Position numbers and translations under genes: made by a program. From NCBI RefSeq assembly GCF_900104455.1, contig NZ_FNHB01000002.1:310001-374000 (forward strand): a stretch of 64,000 bases of DNA. Reading direction: 5' to 3'. The notes beneath the pieces are model-generated. The model worked only from the letters and a program-made list of their open reading frames with translations, was not told where the DNA came from and searched no databases. Positions within the stretch are counted from its first letter, which is position 1. Each line of letters starts with the position of its first letter. The stretch comes from Dendrosporobacter quercicolus. Its GTDB lineage: Bacteria > Bacillota > Negativicutes > DSM-1736 > Dendrosporobacteraceae. This document shows positions 26,819 through 35,351 of this stretch, in pieces.

Positions 26819-27617
26819 GGATTTTAGCCAGGGCGGCTTTTTTAGCGCAGCAAAGAAACCCATCCTTAAAGGCGTTTCCCTGGAGCTGGCCTGCGGCGAG
26901 TGCCTGGGACTGATCGGGGAAAGCGGCAGCGGAAAAAGCACGCTGGGCCGGATGCTGATTGGCATTGAGAAGCCCGACTGGGGCGAAGTATTGTTTGAGG
27001 GGAGAAACATCTACCGTTCCCCGGGCTGGAGACAACAGCCGGACTGGCGGCGCAAAATCAGCGCAGTGTTTCAGGATTATACCTCGTCGGTAAATCCCAG
27101 GTTCCGCGTTGACAAAATTATTACCGAGCCGCTGTATACCCACCGCCTGGCCAGCGGTTCCAAGGCGATGGAGCGAGCGGTCTATTTGCTGGAAAAGGTC
27201 GGACTGGGCGGAGATTATCTTAAGCGTTATCCCCATCAGCTAAGCGGCGGGCAGCTCCAGCGGGTTTGCATCGCCCGGGCGCTGGCCACCAATCCGGCAT
27301 TTATTTTGCTGGATGAACCGGTCAGCTCGCTGGATGTGTCGGTACAGGTTCAGGTTATGGATTTGCTGGACAGTTTAAAGAAAGAATTTCAGTTGTCTTA
27401 TCTGTTTATCAGCCATGATCTGGCGGCTGTGGCCTATCTGTGCGACCGGGCCTTATTTTTTGCCGAGGGGCGGATTGTTGAAGCGGTAGAGCGGATAGCG
27501 GAGCTGGGACAGGTAAAAGAGGCCTATTCCCGCAAACTCCTCTATTCGGTGCTGGATTTTTCCGATCAGCTGGCTGATTACCGCTGCGGACGGGAGGAAG
27601 GGAGCCGGCTGGCATGA
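26790..27617 (+). CDS. nikE: Nickel-type ABC ATPase E, copy 1
   Basis: 275 aa. Walker A GESGSGKSTLGRML, Q-loop AVFQDYTSSVNPRF, signature LSGGQLQRVCIARALA, Walker B FILLDEPVSSLD, H-loop FISHDLAAV. GTG start overlaps nikD by 29 nt. Last gene of the first Nik-type operon. Confidence 0.92.
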   Translation: MLLKVQEVYKDFSQGGFFSAAKKPILKGVSLELACGECLGLIGESGSGKSTLGRMLIGIEKPDWGEVLFEGRNIYRSPGWRQQPDWRRKISAVFQDYTSSVNPRFRVDKIITEPLYTHRLASGSKAMERAVYLLEKVGLGGDYLKRYPHQLSGGQLQRVCIARALATNPAFILLDEPVSSLDVSVQVQVMDLLDSLKKEFQLSYLFISHDLAAVAYLCDRALFFAEGRIVEAVERIAELGQVKEAYSRKLLYSVLDFSDQLADYRCGREEGSRLA

Positions 27618-27726
27618 ATGAATGCTGCACCGCTTCGGTCGTATGGTGCGGCTGTCTGACTGCCGGTGACCGCTGCCCGGCAGCCTGCGATGCGGTGATC
27701 GGGGGCGGGAAATGGGCGGACAAGGC

Positions 27727-27755
27727 TTGACAAATTTAGGCTTTTTATGCAATAC
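27727..27755 (+). promoter_or_regulatory. Promoter of riboswitch 4
   Basis: TTGACA (27727-27732), 17-nt spacer, CAATAC (27750-27755). Confidence 0.7.
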
Positions 27756-27800
27756 TTTGTATGCATAAGGTTATGTGCAAGTATGTGCCTACAATTAAAT

Positions 27801-28004
27801 TATCGGTATAGGTGCCCGTGAGGGCTTAATAGGGAAGTCCGGTTGAATGCCGGCGCGGTCCCGCCACTGTAATGGGAGAGCAATTCCAAGAAATGCCACT
27901 GAAACGCAACCGTTTTGGGAAGGTTTGGATGCGCAATGATCCAGAGCCAGGAGAACTGCCTATATGTCAATCACCGTTATTACCTGCGAGCGATAGGGAG
28001 GAGA
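27801..28004 (+). promoter_or_regulatory. Cobalamin riboswitch 4 (upstream of MATE and Opp2)
   Basis: CGGTATAGGTGCCC, GGGCTTAATAGGGAA, GGCGCGGTCCCGCCACTG, then B12 box AGCCAGGAGAACTGCCTATA (27945-27964) and ACCTGCGAGCGATAGGGAGG. The aptamer ends near 27970. A weak terminator stem GTCCCAAT / ATTGGGAC follows at 28034-28063. Confidence 0.95.
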
Positions 28005-28033
28005 TTTGTACAATAGTTTATTGTGCTTATTTC

Positions 28034-28070
28034 GTCCCAATACAGTTATGGCTGCATTGGGACATTTACT
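28034..28070 (+). terminator. Riboswitch 4 terminator-like hairpin
   Basis: GTCCCAATACAG / CTGCATTGGGAC stem, followed by an A/T-rich but not T-pure stretch. Confidence 0.55.
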
Positions 28071-28096
28071 TTATACATCGGACTAAAGGAGAACAC

Positions 28097-29437
28097 ATGC
28101 AGGAAAAAACAACGGTGATTGGCCTGGCTGATCACAAAAAGTTTATGGCTTTGGCCGTACCTCTGACCATCGCCACTTTAACCACGCCTTTGCTGGGGGT
28201 GGTGGATACCGCGATTATGGGCCGGCTGCCGCAGGCTGCATACATTGGCGGGGTTTCCATTGCGGTACTGATTTTCAACACGCTGTATTGGATTTTGGGC
28301 TTTTTGCGGGTCAGTACCTCCGGGTTTAGCGCTCAGGCCGTTGGCACCGGCGATAAACAGGCGATTACCCTGGCGCTGCTGCGGCCAATGGTCATTGCCG
28401 TCAGTCTCGGATTGCTTATTGTCGCCTTGCAGTGGCCGATCAAGCAGATTGCTTTTGCGTTGCTGTCGCCCAGCGGGACCGTTGGCGCGATTGCCGCCGC
28501 CTATTATGACATACGCATTTGGAGCGCTCCGTTTACCCTTGGCAATTATGTGATTGCCGGCTGGCTGATGGGCCGGGCAAAAGTAAAGCTTTCTCTGGCC
28601 TTGCAGATCTTTATGAATGTACTGAACATGCTGCTGGCCGTGCTGTTTGTGGCCGGTCTTGGCATGACCGCCGAAGGCGTGGCGGCGGCCACGCTGATTG
28701 CGGAAATTGCGGCCGCCATTGTCAGCGCCGTCATTCTGCTGCGCACCGGGGCAGTCGATGTGCATAACCTTTCGCTAAAAACGGTCATTGACCCGGCCGC
28801 GTTTATCCAGATGATGAAGGTCAACCGCGATTTGTTTATCCGGACAGCCTGCCTGCTGACGGTCTATAATTGTCTGGCCGCCTACGGCCTGCGTTATGGT
28901 GACACCATTCTTGCAGGCAATGCCGTTTTGATGCAGCTGCATTTCGTTATGGCTTATTTTCTCAGCGGCTTCGCCAATGCCGGAACGGTACTGGTTGGCC
29001 AGGCAATTGGCGAAAAAAACAAGGCTCTTTATGTCAAAACCGTCAGGCTGACCGCCTTTTGGGGCGGTATTACGGCCTTGCTGCTAACGGCAATTGTAGG
29101 ATTATTCCAACGGCCGCTGATCGAACTGTTTACCACAATTGTTGAGGTGCAGCAGGTTGCGCTGCAATACATGTTCTGGATTGCCCTGTTTCCGCCGGCC
29201 GCTTTCTGGGGTCTGCAGCTATACGGGATCTTTGTGGGAGCAACGCTTGCCGCGCCCATCCGCAATTCACTTCTTTATTCCCTAGCTACTTATTTTGTCT
29301 GCCTGTGGCTGGCTGTTCCCGGAATGGGCAATCACGGCATCTGGCTGGCCTTTACGGTTTTTAGCCTGGGGCGGTCGGTGTTTCTGTGGATTTACCTGCC
29401 GGGACTTAATCGGCGCATGGGCAAGATGACCGCTTAG
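28097..29437 (+). CDS. MATE-family transporter under a cobalamin riboswitch
   Basis: 446 aa with about 12 TM helices; N-terminal KFMALAVPLTIATLTTPLLG and VDTAIMGRLP are MATE/DinF-like. MATE proteins mostly export drugs or metabolites; control by riboswitch 4 suggests a corrinoid- or cobalt-related substrate, perhaps import or efflux of B12 intermediates. ATG 28097 has AAAGGAG upstream; the ORF extension into the riboswitch (from 27872) is false. The Opp2 genes follow after about 90 nt. Confidence 0.85.
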   Translation: MQEKTTVIGLADHKKFMALAVPLTIATLTTPLLGVVDTAIMGRLPQAAYIGGVSIAVLIFNTLYWILGFLRVSTSGFSAQAVGTGDKQAITLALLRPMVIAVSLGLLIVALQWPIKQIAFALLSPSGTVGAIAAAYYDIRIWSAPFTLGNYVIAGWLMGRAKVKLSLALQIFMNVLNMLLAVLFVAGLGMTAEGVAAATLIAEIAAAIVSAVILLRTGAVDVHNLSLKTVIDPAAFIQMMKVNRDLFIRTACLLTVYNCLAAYGLRYGDTILAGNAVLMQLHFVMAYFLSGFANAGTVLVGQAIGEKNKALYVKTVRLTAFWGGITALLLTAIVGLFQRPLIELFTTIVEVQQVALQYMFWIALFPPAAFWGLQLYGIFVGATLAAPIRNSLLYSLATYFVCLWLAVPGMGNHGIWLAFTVFSLGRSVFLWIYLPGLNRRMGKMTA

Positions 29438-29524
29438 CCGTAGCATGACCGAGAGGCTGCTGCAGGATTGCAATGGCTTACTGCCGTCCGCAATAGAAAT
29501 TTATCTAACGAAAGGTGGACAAAC

Positions 29525-31075
29525 ATGAGAAAACGTTCTTATCTATGGATTATTGCCGCATTGACCGGCGTTTTGATGCTGACGCTTGCCGGCTGCTCTG
29601 CCGATAAGCAGAGCAGCAGTCAGGGCCAGGAGAAGGTGCTTAAATTTATTACTGTCTGGCCGGCGAATACAATGGATCCGCATCGCTGCCACACCAGTTT
29701 TATTCTGAATTCAGGGACCACGGAAACGCTGATCGGCCTTGATCCCAAAACAACCGAACTGTATCCCTGGCTGGCTGAAAGCTGGAAATCCGACGACGGA
29801 CAGCACTGGGAATTTAAGATCCGTAAAGGCGTTAAATTCCACAACGGCAAGGATGTTACGCCTGAGGCCGTAAAGGCCAGTCTGGAACGTTCCATTGCCG
29901 TTAACCCGGGGATAAAGGCTGCGCTGAAGATTGCTTCGATTGAGGTTGCCGGCGATGTTCTAAACATTGTCACGGAACTGCCTTACCCGGCGCTGCCTTC
30001 GGAACTGGTTCACTATAATGCGGTCATCATTGACGTTACCGCGCCGGAGGATAAACCGCCAATTGGCACAGGCGCGTTTATGTTTGCCTCCTTTGATATT
30101 TCCAAAGAGGCTCAACTGGTGAAATTCCCGCAGTACTGGAACGGCCAGGCCAAGCTTGACAAGGTAATCATGACTGCAAATGACGATGCCAATGCCCGTA
30201 TGCTGGCGCTGCAGTCGGGGGATGCCGATGTTATTTACCGCCCGGCGATAGAGACTTTGCCCACACTGCGTAACAATGACAAACTGGTAGTGGAAAGTAT
30301 GCCCGGCAAGCGCGTATATCACTTGATTTATAATTATTCCGGGCAAAATCACGATTTGTGGGCCAATGAAGAGTTCCGTAAAGGGATAGATGCCCTGATC
30401 AACCGTCAGGAAATCGTGGACAAGGTTATGGGGAAAGAGGCGATTGTCGCTTATAATCCGTTCCCCGGAAACTATCCTTTTACGCCGGAGCTAAAACCAC
30501 ACGTATATAGCGTGGATGAGGCCCTGAAGCATTTTCAGGCCGCCGGTCTGACCGTGCAGAACGGCAAAGTGCTGAGAAACGGCCAGCCGATCAAATTGCG
30601 GATGGCGACTTACATTGCCCGGCCGGAATTGCCTCAGATTGCCCAGATTGTTCAGTCGTCAGCCAAGCAGGTCGGCATTGAAATGGAAATTCATGTAGCG
30701 GAAAATATCGACGAGTTTTTACCGCAGGGCAACTGGGATTTGGTCACCTATTCCCTACTGACCACTACCCGGGGCGACGGCTCTTTCTTCCTGAATGCCG
30801 CGTTTTCGCCGAAAGGCATGCAAAATCATGGCCGGCTGCATGTACCTGAACTGGTTGCTCTGATTGATCAGTATAATCAGATAATTGATAAAGAAGAGCG
30901 CAATGTAAAGGCTAAGGCGATTGCAACCATGATTGAGGATCGGGCTTATAACGCCTATATCGCTTCGCCCTATGAAACTGCCGCTTACCGGAAAAACGTG
31001 AAAGGCTGGGTGACTCCGTCCAATGAATTCGAATTCCAAATGGTTACCAAAGATTTGGATATCGTTTCGCAATAA
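29525..31075 (+). CDS. Opp/NikZ-type binding lipoprotein (Opp2)
   Basis: 516 aa; lipobox LAGCSAD. SBP family 5, but unlike NikA copies 1 and 3: FITVWPANTMDPHRCHTSF, LAESWKSDDGQHWEF, IGTGAFMFASF. It lacks the NikA TRPFRF arginine block. ATG 29525 has AAAGGTGG upstream. As part of a cobalamin-riboswitch operon it may bind a cobalt or corrinoid-precursor chelate; a peptide substrate cannot be excluded. It overlaps the next permease by about 50 nt. Confidence 0.82.
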   Translation: MRKRSYLWIIAALTGVLMLTLAGCSADKQSSSQGQEKVLKFITVWPANTMDPHRCHTSFILNSGTTETLIGLDPKTTELYPWLAESWKSDDGQHWEFKIRKGVKFHNGKDVTPEAVKASLERSIAVNPGIKAALKIASIEVAGDVLNIVTELPYPALPSELVHYNAVIIDVTAPEDKPPIGTGAFMFASFDISKEAQLVKFPQYWNGQAKLDKVIMTANDDANARMLALQSGDADVIYRPAIETLPTLRNNDKLVVESMPGKRVYHLIYNYSGQNHDLWANEEFRKGIDALINRQEIVDKVMGKEAIVAYNPFPGNYPFTPELKPHVYSVDEALKHFQAAGLTVQNGKVLRNGQPIKLRMATYIARPELPQIAQIVQSSAKQVGIEMEIHVAENIDEFLPQGNWDLVTYSLLTTTRGDGSFFLNAAFSPKGMQNHGRLHVPELVALIDQYNQIIDKEERNVKAKAIATMIEDRAYNAYIASPYETAAYRKNVKGWVTPSNEFEFQMVTKDLDIVSQ

Positions 31076-32012
31076 ACAGTGGCTGCTAAAAAAGCTGGGC
31101 GAGGGCCTGCTGCTGTTTTGGATCATTTCCCTGGTCAGTTTTGCGATTGTTCAGGTGGCTCCGGGGGATGCGACATTGTCGCTCCTCCGGATTGACACCA
31201 TTGCCATAACGGTCGAACAGGTCGAGGCTTTGCGGCAGGAAATGGGGATGAATGACCCCCTTTATCAGAAATATGTCCGTTATATGGCTAACCTGTTCCA
31301 GGGTGATCTGGGCGAGTCGGTAATGACCGGGCGAACGGTTGCGGCTGAATTGATCCAGGCCTTTCCGGCGACCTTTCTGCTTGCCGCTACTTCGCTGCTG
31401 CTGACCGTGTTGTTGGTGGCGGTGTTTGGGTCGCTGTCCGCGCTTTACACCGGAAGCTGGATTGATAAGTTCAGTACGGCTTTTTGTCTTATGGGCGCTT
31501 CCATTCCTACTTTTTGGCTGGGCTTGCTGCTGATTGATTTGTTTTCGGTCCGGCTGGGCCTGCTGCCGGCGGTGGGTATGGCTAACGGCGGGCTTGTTCT
31601 GCCGTCTCTGGCCTTAGCCATTGCCATTGCCCCGCCGTTCATTAAAATTTTCCGCAATAGCTTAATAGATTGCGCCAGACAGGATTATATCCGGGCGGCG
31701 CGGTCCAGAGGGATTTCTGAACGGCTGATTTTCAGCCGGCATATTCTTAAAGGCAGTCTTATTCCGGTCGTCACCATTCTGGGCGTAAGCCTGGGTAGCC
31801 TGCTGGGCGGTTCGGTGGTGGTGGAAGTTATTTTTGGTCTGCCCGGCGTCGGCAAGCTGGCAATTGAGGCGGTGACCCGGCGGGATTATGCCATAATTCA
31901 GGGCTTCGTCCTATCTATTGGCCTATTGATTTTTTTCATTAATTTAATGGTGGATTTGTCTTACCGTTATTTAAACCCGGCAATATCCCTGAAGGAGGCT
32001 GAACGCCGATGA
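31023..32012 (+). CDS. Opp2 ABC permease B
   Basis: 329 aa permease: GLLLFWIISLVSFAIVQVAPGDA opening helix and loop, conserved ENIF-like block VVEVIFGLPGVGKLAIEA, ending near the NikC start. ATG 31023 lies inside the preceding gene (53-nt overlap) with only a weak ribosome site, so the exact start is uncertain. Confidence 0.85.
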   Translation: MNSNSKWLPKIWISFRNKQWLLKKLGEGLLLFWIISLVSFAIVQVAPGDATLSLLRIDTIAITVEQVEALRQEMGMNDPLYQKYVRYMANLFQGDLGESVMTGRTVAAELIQAFPATFLLAATSLLLTVLLVAVFGSLSALYTGSWIDKFSTAFCLMGASIPTFWLGLLLIDLFSVRLGLLPAVGMANGGLVLPSLALAIAIAPPFIKIFRNSLIDCARQDYIRAARSRGISERLIFSRHILKGSLIPVVTILGVSLGSLLGGSVVVEVIFGLPGVGKLAIEAVTRRDYAIIQGFVLSIGLLIFFINLMVDLSYRYLNPAISLKEAERR

Positions 32013-32842
32013 TGCGCAATATTTCCTGGGGCGTCTGGTTTACGGCCCTTCTTCTCCTGGTGATTTTATTCGGGCCCTGGCTGGCGCCGCATGATCCAAA
32101 TCTGGTCGATCTTTCCAAGCGCTTGCAGCCGCCCGGCGCAGAGCACTGGTTTGGCACCGACCAGCTGGGCCGGGATATGCTGTCGCGGATTTTGACCGGA
32201 GGGCAGACCACAGTGGGAATCAGTATGGCTGCGCTGGGACTGGCCATTCTGGTCGGCGTCCCGGTCGGCCTGCTGGCCGGCTACTGGGGAGGCCGGGTAG
32301 ACTGGGCGCTGATGCGTCTGGTCGATGCTTTTATGGCTTTTCCCGAATATATTGTCGCCATTGTTATCAGCGGGTTGTTAGGCGCCGGTTTTTTAAATTT
32401 AATGTTTGCGATTTTGGTGGTTAAATGGGTGGGCTATGCCAGGCTGGTGCGCAGTGTGGTATTGCAGGAGAAGTCCAAGGATTACCTGCTGGTTGCAAAA
32501 ATCAGCGGCGCCGGCGCCGTTACCACGCTCCGCCGCCATCTGATTCCGCATGTGCTGGGGCCGGTACTGGCTTTGGCCACGCTGGACATCGGCAAAGTCA
32601 TTTTGCTTGTGGCCGCTTTATCTTATATTGGCCTTGGCGTTCAGCCGCCTCATCCTGAATGGGGATCCATGCTAAATGAAGGGCGGGCTTATTTTACCAG
32701 AGACGCCTATCTGATGATTGTGCCCGGCTTGTCCATATTTGTGGTGGTGTTTGTCATGAACCTGCTAGGCAACCGGTTGGTGGCCAAATTTGGCTCAGAC
32801 CGTCAAGGGGAGGCTGACAATGGAATTACTGAATGTTCGTGA
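32009..32842 (+). CDS. Opp2 ABC permease C
   Basis: 277 aa; APHDPNLVDLSKR, HWFGTDQLGRDMLSRIL and the EAA-type loop in RRHLIPHVLGPVLALATLD. Overlaps both neighbours. Confidence 0.9.
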   Translation: MMRNISWGVWFTALLLLVILFGPWLAPHDPNLVDLSKRLQPPGAEHWFGTDQLGRDMLSRILTGGQTTVGISMAALGLAILVGVPVGLLAGYWGGRVDWALMRLVDAFMAFPEYIVAIVISGLLGAGFLNLMFAILVVKWVGYARLVRSVVLQEKSKDYLLVAKISGAGAVTTLRRHLIPHVLGPVLALATLDIGKVILLVAALSYIGLGVQPPHPEWGSMLNEGRAYFTRDAYLMIVPGLSIFVVVFVMNLLGNRLVAKFGSDRQGEADNGITECS

Positions 32843-33671
32843 ATTGAAAATATTTTGCCCGGATAACCGTTCGCTGGTTCATGGCATTAGCTTTTCCATC
32901 CAGGCCGGCGAGTGGTTTGCCCTGATTGGTGAAAGCGGCAGCGGCAAAAGTATCAGTGCTTTTTCCCTGGCCGATTTGCTGCCTAACGGGCTGCGGCGGG
33001 AAGTACGGCAAATCACGCTGTCGGGGCAGGCGCTGACCGGACTGTCGAAGGACGAACTGCGAAATATCCGCGGTACTGATATTGCCTATGTGTTTCAGGA
33101 CTACCAAAGCGCTTTTACCCCCTATTTTACTTTAGGCAAGCAAATGGACGAGGTCATGCAGGCGCACACCGGCTGGAGCGCTGCTGAACGGCGGAGCAGA
33201 GCGCTGCGGGCGCTGGCCGAGGTCGGGCTGGAAGGACCGGAGGCTTACGAGCGCTATCCATTTCAATTGAGCGGCGGACAGCTTCAACGGGCAGCGCTTG
33301 CTTTGGCCATGCTGATGGAACCAAAACTGCTGATTGCCGACGAACCCACTACTGCTCTTGATGCCATGAGCGCCGCTACCGTGCTGGATCTGATTGCCAG
33401 GCTGAAAAAGGACAAAGGCTGTGCCGTGCTGTTCATTACTCATGATCTGCGTTGTGTGCGCCGTTATGCGGACCGGGTGGCCATTATGCAAAACGGTTTA
33501 ATTATAGAAAGCGGCGAGAAAAAAGAAGTTCTGGACAAGCCGCGGGAAACCTATACCCGCAATTTGCTGGCGTCGGTGCCGCCAATCCACAATGTTCCGC
33601 GCCGCCTGCCTGTATTAGGCGATGAATTGCCGGAGGGAGAGATATTTTGTGCCGCTACAGCAAACAGTTGA
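32820..33671 (+). CDS. Opp2 ABC ATPase D
   Basis: 283 aa. Walker A GESGSGKSISAFSLAD, Q-loop YVFQDYQSAFTPYF, signature LSGGQLQRAALALAML, Walker B LIADEPTTALDAM, H-loop FITHDLRCV. ATG 32820 has AGGGGAGG upstream. Confidence 0.92.
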   Translation: MELLNVRELKIFCPDNRSLVHGISFSIQAGEWFALIGESGSGKSISAFSLADLLPNGLRREVRQITLSGQALTGLSKDELRNIRGTDIAYVFQDYQSAFTPYFTLGKQMDEVMQAHTGWSAAERRSRALRALAEVGLEGPEAYERYPFQLSGGQLQRAALALAMLMEPKLLIADEPTTALDAMSAATVLDLIARLKKDKGCAVLFITHDLRCVRRYADRVAIMQNGLIIESGEKKEVLDKPRETYTRNLLASVPPIHNVPRRLPVLGDELPEGEIFCAATANS

Positions 33672-34452
33672 AGCAAGCCCGGAAGTGCTGCGGGTAAAGG
33701 ATGTTTGGAAAACCTATCACGGCGGACACCAGGCGGTTAGGGGAATTTCGCTGACCATCAGGCGGGGCGAATGCTTAGGTCTGGTGGGTGAAAGCGGGAG
33801 CGGCAAAAGTACGTTGGCCCGCTGCCTGCTGACCCTGGAACGGATGGACCGGGGTGAAATCTGGCTGAACGGGCGTCCCCTGCATAACCTGAAGCCAGCC
33901 GAACTGCGCCAGGCGCGCCGGGAGATGCAGGTGGTGTTTCAAAATCCCGCCGCCTCCTTTAACAGCAAGCTGACGATTCTGGATTCCTTGCTGGAACCAA
34001 TCCGCGCCCAGCGGAAGGGCTGCCCGGGCTTTTTAGGCAACCCGGGCGCAAATGAGCGGGCAATAGCCGGAGCTTTGCTGGCGAAGGTTCATTTGCCGGC
34101 AAGCTATTTGAACCGCTATCCGTCCGAACTCAGCGGCGGCCAAAAGCAGCGGGCGGCCATTGCCAGAGCCATCAGCGTCGAGCCGTCCCTGATTGTGCTG
34201 GATGAGCCGACGGCCAGTCTGGATGTCTCTATTCAGGCGCGGGTGCTTAACCTGCTGAAAGATCTGCAGGAAGAGTTGGGCTTGTCCTATCTGTTCATAT
34301 CCCATGATCTTAGCGCTGTCAACTTTATGAGTCATAGGCTGATGGTGATGCAATATGGACAAATGGTTGACCATTGTGAAGGAAAAGATCTTTTTGCCGT
34401 CGAACGTCATTCTTATACCAAACAGTTGCTGAAACTTTTTACGGCAAACTAG
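33649..34452 (+). CDS. Opp2 ABC ATPase E
   Basis: 267 aa. Walker A GESGSGKSTLARCL, Q-loop VVFQNPAASFNSKL, signature LSGGQKQRAAIARAIS, Walker B VLDEPTASLDVS, H-loop FISHDLSAV. GTG 33649 follows GGAGGG; the ORF is open further upstream. It overlaps the D gene and is followed by an acetyltransferase. Confidence 0.9.
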   Translation: MPLQQTVEASPEVLRVKDVWKTYHGGHQAVRGISLTIRRGECLGLVGESGSGKSTLARCLLTLERMDRGEIWLNGRPLHNLKPAELRQARREMQVVFQNPAASFNSKLTILDSLLEPIRAQRKGCPGFLGNPGANERAIAGALLAKVHLPASYLNRYPSELSGGQKQRAAIARAISVEPSLIVLDEPTASLDVSIQARVLNLLKDLQEELGLSYLFISHDLSAVNFMSHRLMVMQYGQMVDHCEGKDLFAVERHSYTKQLLKLFTAN

Positions 34453-34479
34453 ACTATGGTGCAAAGGAGAGTTGTTTGT

Positions 34480-34989
34480 TTGGATAAGCGGGATTTAGTG
34501 ATTCGGCCTATTCGGGCCGAAGATATTGGCGCGGTACAGGACTTTTTATTTACCCAGCTGCAGGAGCTGTTCGCCCAGGACGGTCAGGCGGCCATTACGG
34601 ATGATGTCTGGGGACTTGGTAAAACCTATCTGGAGCCTGACAACTGCAATATGTGGGCAGTTTTTACACCGGAGGGAACTGTCGTTGGCACGGCGGCAAT
34701 TTGCGCCTACAATGGCAGAATTGAATTGCTGAAGGGCCGCTATCATCTTCCGACAACAGCCGAAGTCGGGCGTTGTTATATTGATGCCAAGCTAAGGCGG
34801 CAGGGTATCGGTTCAAAGCTGGTTGAAGCAATGACGCAATTTTGCAAAGACCATGGCTACCGGACCATGTATCTGCATACTCACCACTTTTTGCCGGGCG
34901 GCTTTAATTTTTGGCAGAAACAAGGGTTTGCGATCACCATTGACCAGGGCGGCAGTTTGGAAATTGTCCATATGGAAAAAATCCTTTGA
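34480..34989 (+). CDS. GNAT-family N-acetyltransferase
   Basis: 169 aa. N-terminal VIRPIRAEDIGAVQDF and the acetyl-CoA loop KLRRQGIGSKLVEAM are standard. TTG 34480 has AAAGGAG at a better distance than ATG 34456. Located directly after the Opp2 genes (about 27 nt after the E stop) and before a terminator. It could modify the transported ligand or be unrelated; the substrate is unknown. Confidence 0.8.
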   Translation: MDKRDLVIRPIRAEDIGAVQDFLFTQLQELFAQDGQAAITDDVWGLGKTYLEPDNCNMWAVFTPEGTVVGTAAICAYNGRIELLKGRYHLPTTAEVGRCYIDAKLRRQGIGSKLVEAMTQFCKDHGYRTMYLHTHHFLPGGFNFWQKQGFAITIDQGGSLEIVHMEKIL

Positions 34990-35044
34990 ATCTGAATAAA
35001 GCGATATTTGCCTGTACAGGTTATAAATATCTAACATAGAATGG

Positions 35045-35087
35045 AATGAGGCTGTCACACGATTTTAGTGCGACAGCCTCATTTGTT
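35045..35087 (+). terminator. Terminator of the Opp2 operon
   Basis: 12-bp arms AATGAGGCTGTC (35045-35056) / GACAGCCTCATT (35072-35083), then TGTTC; also a readable barrier between the two systems. Confidence 0.7.
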
Positions 35088-35100
35088 CTAGATGAAAAAA

Positions 35101-35130
35101 TTGACAGCGTTTACATAGGAATGTTATTAT
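35101..35130 (+). promoter_or_regulatory. Promoter of the third Nik-type operon
   Basis: TTGACA (35101-35106), 18-nt spacer, TATTAT. The leader of about 220 nt contains no ORF that looks real. Confidence 0.55.
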
Positions 35131-35252
35131 GTAGGAAGATAATTGATTGGCTGCGCTGGAAAGAGACGTCGGCAGAGGTTCTGCAACTTTTGTGGGTCTT
35201 AGCCAAGCGGATGTTGTACTGTTTAGCCAACAGCAGCCGGGTCAATATATAT

Positions 35253-35273
35253 TGATAATGATTATTATTACAT
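35253..35273 (+). promoter_or_regulatory. Fur box before the third Nik-type operon
   Basis: GATAATGATTATTATTACA matches 15 of 19 Fur consensus positions by eye. Confidence 0.6.
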
Positions 35274-35351
35274 ATGGAGGTTTGCCGGAAATTGACTTCA
35301 TTGGTGTTGGATCGTACCGGCAATGTTTAGAATAGATACAGGAGGACTGAA

